From Deltaproteobacteria bacterium (GTDB taxonomy: Bacteria; Desulfobacterota; Desulfobulbia; Desulfobulbales; Desulfobulbaceae): 9,015 bases of DNA. Location of the stretch: NCBI GenBank assembly GCA_013151365.1, contig JAADIK010000147.1, positions 1 through 9,015 on the forward strand. Reading direction: 5' to 3'. The notes below the pieces were generated by a model that made no database searches, was not told the DNA's origin, and saw only the letters and a program-made list of their open reading frames with translations. Both the position numbers and the translations under genes were made by a program. Shown here piece after piece: positions 1-5,576 of the stretch. Positions within the stretch are counted from its first letter, which is position 1. Each line of letters starts with the position of its first letter.

Positions 1-51
1 GCCTTTGCTCACCGAGAGAAATGATTTCTTGTCAACTTACAGGATGTTAAA

Positions 52-1443
52 TTGAAGGATGCACCATTCTTTAACCGGCGCGGTATTGATTTTCTACAGG
101 CCGGTCAGTTCAAAGAGGCTATTCAATGTTTCAACCAGGCCATTGAACTTGATCCGGCATTCCCCGATGCCTACCGTCACCTGGGAGAGGCCTACACCAG
201 GCTTGGTAAAAGTGTCGCCGTCGCCCCCGCCGCCGGCAGCCGGCGTGAAGGAGCCGCAAACGATGAAAAAACCATCGGCACCCGCGACGCCGCCCCGGAA
301 GAAAATACGGCCGACGACCTCTACAATGATTTGCTTTCCGTCAGTTTAAGCGCGATTGACAATGTCTGGGACGAGTTGTTTGCAAGCAGCCAGGAAGAGA
401 TTCACAATGTCTGGGATGAATGCTTCTCGGATCCGACCGAGAATTGCAGCTTCCCGGCAATCCTGGAGTTTCTTGACGGCGGGGTTGAAAATATTGCCAA
501 GGCGGTTTTATTGCAACCGGCAAAAAACGATGACCTGACCCTCATGGAGGAGAGTGGAGACGGCAACCGCACCTTTCCCCTGCATCAATGCAGTTGCATC
601 CGCATGGCCGGTCTGCCGGCGGAATTCGCCCAACCCAAGGACCTCTCCTGTCATGTCGAGATCATCGAAACCGTCAACGGCAAGAGCTACCAGAAATATA
701 TACCTGCCGAACAAAACCTGAAAAACCTGATTTTAGGTTTCTCCAGAAAAAAAGACAATCGTTTTAAATACGTTTTGTTTCCGATGATAAATATCAGGAA
801 ACGCACCCAGAAGCGCTTTATCGGCGAGATCCTTATCGAAAAAGGGATGATCGACACTCCTGATTTCAGAAAGGCCCTTGACGCATACAACCGTCACCGG
901 CAGCTGAAATTCGGCCATATTATCGCCAAACAGGCCCATATTCTTTACCCGGCAGTGGAAGTGGAGATCCAGAATGCCTATAATAATAAAGGCACGGACG
1001 GAATCAAGGTGGGAGAAATTCTGCTGGCGGCCGGCCTGGTTGATCAACGGCAGGTAAGCGCGGCCCTGGCGGTTCAGAAAAAGATAAGACAGAAGAAAAT
1101 CGGCCAGTTCCTGATTGAAAAAGGCATTCTCAAAGAGGAAGAAGTATACATTGCCCTGGCGGAAAAATACAGAATGCCGTTTATCGACCTGCGGCAACAG
1201 ACAATCTCCAGGAAGATGTTGACCATGCTGCCCCGTGAGTTGGTATTGAAACTGCAGATTCTGCCTATCTCCCGGAAAGGCTCCACCCTTGTTGTCGCCA
1301 CTTTTTTAACCGATGTCCCGGCCATTAAGGATATTATTGCAAAATATACCAAGCAGGAGGACATCCAACTCGCGCTGACCCGGCCTACTCACCTCCGGAA
1401 GATTATCAGCCGGTTGTATCCGAAGACGAATCCGGTTTCATAA
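52..1443 (+). CDS. TPR and MshEN (GspE N-terminal-like) domain protein, no ATPase
   Basis: A 463-residue soluble protein of unknown function; no signal peptide or membrane segment is visible. Residues 5-53 form a TPR-like helix pair (GQFKEAIQCFNQAIELDP). Residues 54-90 are a low-complexity Ala/Pro/Glu linker. Residues 101-125 hold two copies of an NVWDE motif. From about 256 to 370 there are four helical units of about 31 residues with the pattern hG-x-hLhxxGhh-x4-h-xxAL (for example VGEILLAAGLVDQRQVSAAL at 320-339 and IGQFLIEKGILKEEEVYIAL at 350-369; the unit at 287-309 is degenerate). Residues 373-456 match the second half of an MshEN/T2SSE_N domain (MPFIDL, LPRELV, ILPISRKGSTLVVAT). In PilB/MshE ATPases this domain sits before the ATPase and can bind c-di-GMP; here no Walker motifs follow. 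The start is TTG, chosen because AGGA (41-44) lies 7 bases upstream and an in-frame stop is at 22-24. A regulatory or adaptor role near type IV pili or type II secretion is inference. Confidence 0.8.
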   Translation: MKDAPFFNRRGIDFLQAGQFKEAIQCFNQAIELDPAFPDAYRHLGEAYTRLGKSVAVAPAAGSRREGAANDEKTIGTRDAAPEENTADDLYNDLLSVSLSAIDNVWDELFASSQEEIHNVWDECFSDPTENCSFPAILEFLDGGVENIAKAVLLQPAKNDDLTLMEESGDGNRTFPLHQCSCIRMAGLPAEFAQPKDLSCHVEIIETVNGKSYQKYIPAEQNLKNLILGFSRKKDNRFKYVLFPMINIRKRTQKRFIGEILIEKGMIDTPDFRKALDAYNRHRQLKFGHIIAKQAHILYPAVEVEIQNAYNNKGTDGIKVGEILLAAGLVDQRQVSAALAVQKKIRQKKIGQFLIEKGILKEEEVYIALAEKYRMPFIDLRQQTISRKMLTMLPRELVLKLQILPISRKGSTLVVATFLTDVPAIKDIIAKYTKQEDIQLALTRPTHLRKIISRLYPKTNPVS

Positions 1444-1556
1444 TCTCCATCCTGCCGAGCACCTGATAAACATCCAGCCCGGCCGCAACGGCGGCGCCTT
1501 GTGCGGAGCACCCGGGAACGGCGTATCCGCACCGTTCTCGAATGCTCACGGACCCG
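1406..1556 (-). pseudogene. Possible 3' remnant of a convergent gene
   Basis: Read on the minus strand, this segment gives about 49 residues with a protein-like composition, including CSAQGAAVAAGLDVYQVLGR, and ends at a TGA (1406-1408) inside the 3' end of the upstream + strand gene. About two thirds of its codons end in G or C, like the real genes here. Further upstream on the minus strand the frame continues only through AT-rich promoter sequence, so no credible gene start is visible. It contains the 25-base dispersed repeat at its 5' side. I do not recognise the family. It may be a decayed gene end or a chance reading of the repeat. Confidence 0.2.
1525..1549 (-). repeat. Copy of a 25-base dispersed repeat (inverted relative to 8925-8949)
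   Basis: The reverse complement of this segment matches 8925-8949 at 23 of 25 positions; the differences are one G/A and one A/G change. The shared core reads GTGAGC(A/G)TTCGAGAACGG on the minus strand here and on the plus strand at the far copy. The segment sits in a GC-rich, hairpin-prone part of the gap (1481-1558): GGGAACGG at 1514-1521 can pair with CCGTTCTC at 1532-1539 (one G-U pair), and CCCGGG occurs at 1511-1516 and 1553-1558. It looks like a degraded copy of the element that is better preserved at the window end. Confidence 0.6.
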
Positions 1557-1587
1557 GGGTAACATTTTGCCCTGATAAAAATTATAA

Positions 1588-1617
1588 TTGACACGAAAGA
1601 GCACATAGTGTTAGTTT
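1588..1617 (+). promoter_or_regulatory. Sigma70-type promoter for the rpsF operon
   Basis: A perfect -35 box TTGACA (1588-1593) is followed after 18 bases by TAGTTT (1612-1617). The latter is a weak -10 hexamer (3 of 6) but carries the extended TG motif at 1609-1610. The surrounding 1575-1625 stretch is clearly more AT-rich than the flanks. It lies about 90 bases before the rpsF start, leaving room for a leader. Transcription would start near 1624. No other good promoter is seen between the first gene and rpsF. Confidence 0.55.
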
Positions 1618-1645
1618 ATGAGATTTTAGAATTTACCGACTAGAA

Positions 1646-1681
1646 CCTTCTCGCTCTCCCGCTACCGGATTGAAGCGAGGG
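1646..1681 (+). promoter_or_regulatory. Structured rpsF leader, candidate S6:S18 autoregulatory element
   Basis: CTCGCT (1650-1655) pairs exactly with AGCGAG (1674-1679), and CC (1646-1647) may add pairs with GG (1680-1681) across a bulge. The 18-base loop holds two CCG trinucleotides (in TCCCGC and ACCGGA). In many bacteria the S6:S18 complex represses rpsF through an mRNA stem-loop with a conserved CCG box, and this leader is in the right place just before the rpsF ribosome binding site. I have not shown a match to the family consensus, so the assignment rests on position, a stem and CCG content. Confidence 0.35.
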
Positions 1682-1705
1682 CCATTATGACCAGGAGGAG
1701 GAATT

Positions 1706-2182
1706 ATGCGCCGCTACGAAACCACCTATATCTTACGCCCGAACCTGGGCGAAAGCCAGATTACCGAAATCATCGATCGGACCAACGATATTATCAAGAA
1801 TGATGGCGGAACCATCATCGATTTAAATCGTTGGGGCCTGAAGACCCTGGCTTACGAAATCAAAAAAGAAAAGCAGGGCCACTACGTCTATTTTGACTAC
1901 ACCGCCCACGGCTCAACCGTTGAGGAAATGGAACGGATATTCCGAATCGACGACCAGATCCTGCGTTTCCTTACTATAAAACTGGCCGATTCCATTGACC
2001 AGGAAACAATCGATAACGAGATTGAGCGAATCGCTGCTTCCGCGGCGGCCGAGAAACTGGCCAAGGATACGGAGGAAGCCGGCGAAGAGAAAGCGGCCGA
2101 GGATACGGAGAAAGCCGGTGAAGAGAAACCGGCCGAGGACACGGAAAAAGCCGGCGAAGATACTGATCGAAACGAAGAATAA
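1706..2182 (+). CDS. rpsF: Small ribosomal subunit protein uS6 with repeated acidic tail
   Basis: uS6 binds 16S rRNA together with uS18 in the platform of the 30S subunit. The core (residues 1-96) is typical, from MRRYETTYILRPNLGE through the WGLKTLAYEIKKEKQGHYVYF segment region (43-63) to IDDQILRFLTIKLAD. The protein has 158 residues, longer than the roughly 95-135 usual for the family. The extra length is a Glu/Lys/Ala-rich tail: after a helix to about 118 it is built of a 12-residue unit (AEDTEKAGEEKP type) at 119-130, 131-142 and partly 143-152, and ends in EE. In E. coli the S6 C-terminus is extended with glutamates by RimK; whether this one is modified is unknown. The start has a strong AGGAGGAGGA site (1693-1702). 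It is first in an operon with rpsR 38 bases downstream and no ssb or priB in between. Confidence 0.97.
   Translation: MRRYETTYILRPNLGESQITEIIDRTNDIIKNDGGTIIDLNRWGLKTLAYEIKKEKQGHYVYFDYTAHGSTVEEMERIFRIDDQILRFLTIKLADSIDQETIDNEIERIAASAAAEKLAKDTEEAGEEKAAEDTEKAGEEKPAEDTEKAGEDTDRNEE
2060..2161 (+). repeat. 36-base in-frame tandem repeat inside rpsF
   Basis: Two full 36-base units (2060-2095, 2096-2131) and a partial 30-base unit (2132-2161) encode the acidic tail of uS6. Units 1 and 2 agree at 32 of 36 bases, and the third agrees with unit 2 at 26 of 30. Differences are spread over silent and replacement sites, so the duplication is not brand new. The unit length is a multiple of three, so copy-number change would keep the frame. 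Confidence 0.85.
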
Positions 2183-2220
2183 GACCTATCCTGATAGACC
2201 ATCATACATAGGAGAAGCAC

Positions 2221-2457
2221 ATGGCTCCACGCAATAGAACATTTCGCCCCAGGGTATGCCGATTCTGCACGGACAAAGAACTGGTTATTGACTATAAAGA
2301 TGTGAAAGTGCTCCGGAATCTTGTCACGGAACGCGGCAAGATTGTCCCCAGGCGAATTTACGGCACCTGTGCCAGGCATCAACGCCGGGTCACCGAGGCG
2401 ATCAAACGCGCCCGGCAGCTGGCCTTAATGTCGTACAGCGGGTCGACCCAGTACTAA
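2221..2457 (+). CDS. rpsR: Small ribosomal subunit protein uS18, zinc-ribbon type
   Basis: uS18 pairs with uS6 on the 30S platform. The 78-residue length and the conserved core (KDVKVLRNLVTERGKIVPRR, 26-45) are typical of the family. It carries C13-x2-C16 (CRFC) and C50-x2-H53 (CARH), four plausible zinc ligands. This marks it as the metal-binding form of uS18 rather than the cysteine-free form seen in many bacteria. The ATG has AGGAGAAG at 2210-2217. It lies 38 bases after rpsF and 19 bases before the next gene, so the three are surely co-transcribed. Confidence 0.97.
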   Translation: MAPRNRTFRPRVCRFCTDKELVIDYKDVKVLRNLVTERGKIVPRRIYGTCARHQRRVTEAIKRARQLALMSYSGSTQY

Positions 2458-2476
2458 AGACAATAGACGATAAAGC

Positions 2477-3451
2477 ATGACGGCGCAGTGGAGCGCTCAA
2501 TCCGGTGGTCGTTTTTTCAACGGCCCGACAATCCTGCTGGCTGCGGCCTTTCTGCTACCGGCACTGATTCCCGGACTCTTCGGCTGGATAAGCGGGATGA
2601 TGGCGATCCCGGTTTTCTATTTTCTCAAGGTCGACGGAGAGAGACAGGGCGGCATTGAGATTCGCAACAGCATTCTGCTGGCAGGCGCAGGTGCACTTGT
2701 ATTGCAACAGTTACCGGTCATGCTATTTTCACTGACCCTGATTCCGCTGGCATACAGTTTGAACCGCAGTGCCGCCGCCGGTGACAGTGAAGTCCGCACC
2801 GGCGCCAGGGGGGTAATCATCCTGGGAGCCAGCTGGTTTGTTTTCTGGGCGGTATACGGGACGATAGTGGGCATCAACCCCTATACCCATCTCCTCAAGA
2901 CGCTTGATAGCGGCTTTGCCCAAGTCTACGAGATTTACAGTAAAAATGGCAACCTGCCCGCAGACACCCTGCTGAATCTCGAACAGGTTATCCATGAACT
3001 GCGCCGGCTTATTCCGATAATCCTGCCGGGGATGCTGGCATGTTCGGTCATGATGACCGTCTGGATGAACATGGTCGGCGCTAACAGCCTTTTGCAGAGA
3101 CTGCGGCCGGAGCTGGCCCCATGGCGGAAATACTCGCACTGGCGACTGCCCGACAGGATTGTCTGGCTGCCCATTGTCGCCGGGGTTGCCTTAACAATCG
3201 GCAGTGGTATTGTAAAAAATGCGGCGCTCTGGATTCTTCTTGTTTCGGCTCTGCTCTATTTTTTCCAGGGACTTGCAGTACTTATCCACCTTCTTGATAA
3301 ATGGAAGGTCCCCTTATATATAAGAATTTTAATCTACGGCATTATTGTGCTTCAGGGCTATGGCCTCTTTGTGCTGGTCATAACAGGCGTGGCTGACGTC
3401 TGGATCGATTTCAGACATCGGCACGACAATAAGCAACACCCCGACAACTGA
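2477..3451 (+). CDS. DUF2232 (YybS-like) multi-pass membrane protein
   Basis: A 324-residue inner-membrane protein of unknown function. About eight hydrophobic segments are visible (near 16-34, 37-51, 65-94, 113-131, 177-199, 227-245, 250-271, 281-304). Family-typical marks are HWRLPDRIVWLP (221-232), FFQGLAVL (262-269), WKVP (276-279) and VADVWIDFR (305-313) near the C-terminus, followed by a short polar tail. DUF2232 genes are commonly found between rpsR and rplI in this group of bacteria, and the position here agrees. No clear Shine-Dalgarno site precedes the ATG, which sits 19 bases after the rpsR stop, so translation may depend on ribosomes coming from rpsR. The loop between segments 4 and 5 (about 132-176) is the largest soluble part. 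Confidence 0.85.
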   Translation: MTAQWSAQSGGRFFNGPTILLAAAFLLPALIPGLFGWISGMMAIPVFYFLKVDGERQGGIEIRNSILLAGAGALVLQQLPVMLFSLTLIPLAYSLNRSAAAGDSEVRTGARGVIILGASWFVFWAVYGTIVGINPYTHLLKTLDSGFAQVYEIYSKNGNLPADTLLNLEQVIHELRRLIPIILPGMLACSVMMTVWMNMVGANSLLQRLRPELAPWRKYSHWRLPDRIVWLPIVAGVALTIGSGIVKNAALWILLVSALLYFFQGLAVLIHLLDKWKVPLYIRILIYGIIVLQGYGLFVLVITGVADVWIDFRHRHDNKQHPDN

Positions 3452-3479
3452 CAGCTGTTTGAAAAATGAGGATGAGACC

Positions 3480-3941
3480 ATGGAAGTTATATTGAAACAA
3501 ACGATTGATAATCTTGGCCAGGAAGGCGATATCGTCAAAGTCAAAGCCGGCTACGCACGAAACTACCTGATTCCGCAGAAAAAGGCCGCAGCGGTCAACA
3601 AAATGAACCTGGCCCTGCTCAAGCAGGAACAGGAAGCTATCCAGGCGCGCCTTGACCGGCAGAAACAAAGTGCCCGGACGCTGTCGGAGAAACTCAGTGG
3701 AATCACGATCCGGATCGCCTGCCGGGTCGGCGAGGAAGACCGCCTGTTCGGCTCTGTCACCGCCGCCGATATTACGGAAAAACTGGACGAGAAAGGCATC
3801 GCCGTCGATCGTCGTTCCATCGTTCTCAGTGAACCCATCAAGACTCTGGGCGAGACCAAGGTCACCATAAAGGTGGGCTACCAGACGACAACTGAAATCA
3901 CGGTTCAGGTTACCCCCGAAGAGAGCGGCGACCAGGACTGA
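3480..3941 (+). CDS. rplI: Large ribosomal subunit protein bL9
   Basis: bL9 binds 23S rRNA near the L1 stalk and helps keep reading frame and spacing between ribosomes. The N-terminal domain (MEVILKQTIDNLGQEGDIVK, then VKAGYARNYLIP to residue 32) is unmistakable. It is followed by the long connecting helix (about 41-75) and the C-terminal domain (about 78-146). At 153 residues it has the usual length. The start was set at ATG 3480, with GAGG at 3468-3471 eight bases before it. A TTG at 3459 is in frame but would add seven residues not seen in the family. The loop after LIP reads QKKAAA where many homologues have a glycine, a small departure. It closes the ribosomal-protein operon 28 bases after the DUF2232 gene. 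Confidence 0.96.
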   Translation: MEVILKQTIDNLGQEGDIVKVKAGYARNYLIPQKKAAAVNKMNLALLKQEQEAIQARLDRQKQSARTLSEKLSGITIRIACRVGEEDRLFGSVTAADITEKLDEKGIAVDRRSIVLSEPIKTLGETKVTIKVGYQTTTEITVQVTPEESGDQD

Positions 3942-3948
3942 AAACATC

Positions 3949-3963
3949 CGTCGGGAACCGACG
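3949..3963 (+). other. Short hairpin just after rplI
   Basis: CGTCGG (3949-3954) and CCGACG (3958-3963) are perfect inverted repeats around a GAA loop, eight bases after the rplI stop. No T-run follows directly, so it is not a classical terminator by itself. It may protect the transcript 3' end or act with the palindrome eight bases further on. Confidence 0.5.
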
Positions 3964-3970
3964 TAACTCC

Positions 3971-3994
3971 TTTGCCCCGGCATGCCGGGGCAAA
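3971..3994. terminator. Perfect 24-base palindrome, possible operon end
   Basis: TTTGCCCCGGCA is followed at once by its exact reverse complement. In RNA it would give a very stable stem with a CAUG loop on either strand. It lies 30 bases after rplI, where an operon terminator would be expected. It lacks a following T-run on the plus strand (AGTCATATAA follows), so it would be a non-canonical terminator at best. A protein-binding site or a transcript-stabilising stem are alternatives. Confidence 0.4.
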
Positions 3995-4067
3995 AGTCAT
4001 ATAAGTGGTACTCTCTTCTGTAAAAAATAAAGATGGCATACCCTTTTTTTTGCCGTTGCCACTCATC

Positions 4068-4141
4068 CTCTATCTCCCGCAGAGGCGTGGGAGATAGAGA
4101 GTAACATGGGATAACCGTTCTGCGGTTATTCCGCCTCTATC
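4068..4141 (+). promoter_or_regulatory. dnaB leader with two hairpins and a competing stem
   Basis: Hairpin 1: an 11-base perfect stem, 4068-4078 with 4089-4099 (CTCTATCTCCC/GGGAGATAGAG), and a 10-base loop. Hairpin 2: 4108-4117 with 4123-4132, 10 pairs with one G-U and a TTCTG loop. CCTCTATC occurs again at 4134-4141, so GATAGAG (4093-4099) can pair either back to 4068-4074 or forward to 4135-4141; the forward stem would enclose hairpin 2 and break hairpin 1. In addition, loop 1 (AGAGGCG, 4081-4087) is complementary to CGCCTCT (4132-4138). It ends about 20 bases before the dnaB start, which has no Shine-Dalgarno site. A regulatory leader is inferred; no known family is recognised. A run of eight T (4044-4051) lies upstream with no hairpin before it. 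Confidence 0.4.
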
Positions 4142-4162
4142 CGTCTTTGGCTTTGTCAAACA

Positions 4163-5572
4163 ATGCAATACCGGCCTGCTCCACCAGCGCAATCTAATTC
4201 GAACATGCTCCCGCCCCAGAACGTGGAGGCGGAGCAGGCCGTTCTGGGCACAATACTTCTCCAGGACAAATCTCTTCTTAAAATCATAGAACTCCTCGAA
4301 CCTGACGACTTCTACCGTGACGCCCATAAAATCATCTACGGCGCCATGGTCCACCTGTTCGAAAACCGTGAACCCCACGATCTCATCACGGTAACCGGCC
4401 TGCTCCGTGATCAGAACAAAATCGACGAGATAGGCGGTCCGGCCTACCTGGCCTCCCTCACCGATATTATTCCGTTTACCGGCACCCTGGTCCACCATGC
4501 CGCCATTATCCGGAAAAAATCCATCCTGCGGAAGCTGATCCGGACCACCTCCGATGTCGCCGCCCGCTGCTACGAAGAGCAGGATGAAATCGACTCGCTG
4601 CTGGATGATGCCGAACAGGCGATCTTCGAGATAGCACGGTCCAAGAAAGGTCAGGGCTTCCAGGCCATGTCCACCATCGTGCCGCGGGCCTTTGAACGGG
4701 TGGAGAAACTCTTTGAGCGCAAGGAACATATTACGGGCGTCGCGACCGGCTACGAACTTCTCGACCGGATGACCGCCGGCCTGCAACCCTCTGATCTTAT
4801 CGTGCTCGCCGGCCGGCCCAGCATGGGTAAAACCGCCTTGGCCATGAACATGGTGCAACACGCGGCCATGATCGAGAAAAAGCCGGTTGCGGTTTTCAGC
4901 CTGGAAATGTCCATGGATCAACTTGCCCTGCGGATGCTCTGTTCAATCGGCAGGATCGACTCCCAACGTGTCCGGACCGGCCACCTGAAACAAAGCGACT
5001 GGCCGAGCCTGATCCGGGCGACCGGCATGCTCAGTGAGGCCGCCATCTTTATTGACGACTCGCCGGCCATGACGGTCCTGGAAATGCGCGCCAAGGCCCG
5101 GCGCCTGAAATCGGAGCACGACCTCGCCATGGTGGTGGTCGACTATCTGCAGCTCATGCGCGGCCGCAGCAATATTGAAAACCGGGCCCAGGAAATCAGT
5201 GAGATCTCCCGGTCACTCAAGGCCATGGCCAAGGAACTCGAGGTACCGGTTGTCGCCCTGTCCCAGCTGAACCGCAGCCTTGAAAGCCGGCCGGACAAGC
5301 GGCCCAAGCTGGCCGACCTGCGCGAATCCGGAGCCATCGAGCAGGACGCCGACGTTATCATGTTCATTTACCGCGACGAAGTCTACCATCCGGAGGAAAA
5401 CAATCCCGACCGGGGCGTGGCGGAAATCATCGTCGGCAAGCAGCGAAACGGCCCGATCGGCACGGTCAAGCTGACCTTCCTCGCCGAGTACACGACCTTT
5501 GCGCCGTATTCGGCCCAGCAACCGCCAATAGAGTACGGCGACAACGGCAGTCCGCCCCTTGATGATGAGTAA
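4163..5572 (+). CDS. dnaB: Replicative DNA helicase DnaB
   Basis: Hexameric 5'-3' helicase that unwinds DNA at the replication fork and recruits primase. The 469 residues match the family length. The N-terminal domain starts at LPPQNVEAEQAVLG (16-29) and runs to about 120; the linker helix is near 165-188; the RecA-like motor fills the rest. Walker A is GRPSMGKT (217-224), the catalytic glutamate lies in FSLEMS (E248), Walker B is VVVDYLQLM (324-332, D327), ALSQLNR (365-371) holds the sensor glutamine, and KQRNGPIG (426-433) carries the conserved basic residues near the C-terminus. No intein or insertion is present. ATG 4163 was chosen because it gives the usual short lead before LPP; ATG 4205 is an alternative. 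Neither has a visible ribosome binding site, and an in-frame stop at 4112 rules out earlier starts. Confidence 0.96.
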   Translation: MQYRPAPPAQSNSNMLPPQNVEAEQAVLGTILLQDKSLLKIIELLEPDDFYRDAHKIIYGAMVHLFENREPHDLITVTGLLRDQNKIDEIGGPAYLASLTDIIPFTGTLVHHAAIIRKKSILRKLIRTTSDVAARCYEEQDEIDSLLDDAEQAIFEIARSKKGQGFQAMSTIVPRAFERVEKLFERKEHITGVATGYELLDRMTAGLQPSDLIVLAGRPSMGKTALAMNMVQHAAMIEKKPVAVFSLEMSMDQLALRMLCSIGRIDSQRVRTGHLKQSDWPSLIRATGMLSEAAIFIDDSPAMTVLEMRAKARRLKSEHDLAMVVVDYLQLMRGRSNIENRAQEISEISRSLKAMAKELEVPVVALSQLNRSLESRPDKRPKLADLRESGAIEQDADVIMFIYRDEVYHPEENNPDRGVAEIIVGKQRNGPIGTVKLTFLAEYTTFAPYSAQQPPIEYGDNGSPPLDDE

Positions 5573-5576
5573 ATAG

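Noticed and set aside
1995..2237. 80-codon Arg/Lys-Pro-rich frame across the rpsF tail
   Set aside because: Alternative-frame reading of the 36-base repeat in rpsF; overlaps the rpsR start.
3459..3479. Upstream TTG start for rplI
   Set aside because: Would add seven residues absent from the bL9 family; the ATG at 3480 has a properly spaced GAGG site.
4044..4051. Run of eight T as an intrinsic terminator for rplI
   Set aside because: No stem directly precedes it; the hairpins in this gap lie well upstream or downstream.
4070..4921. 283-codon minus-strand open frame opposite dnaB
   Set aside because: Shadow of the dnaB reading frame; no ribosome binding site and no motif.
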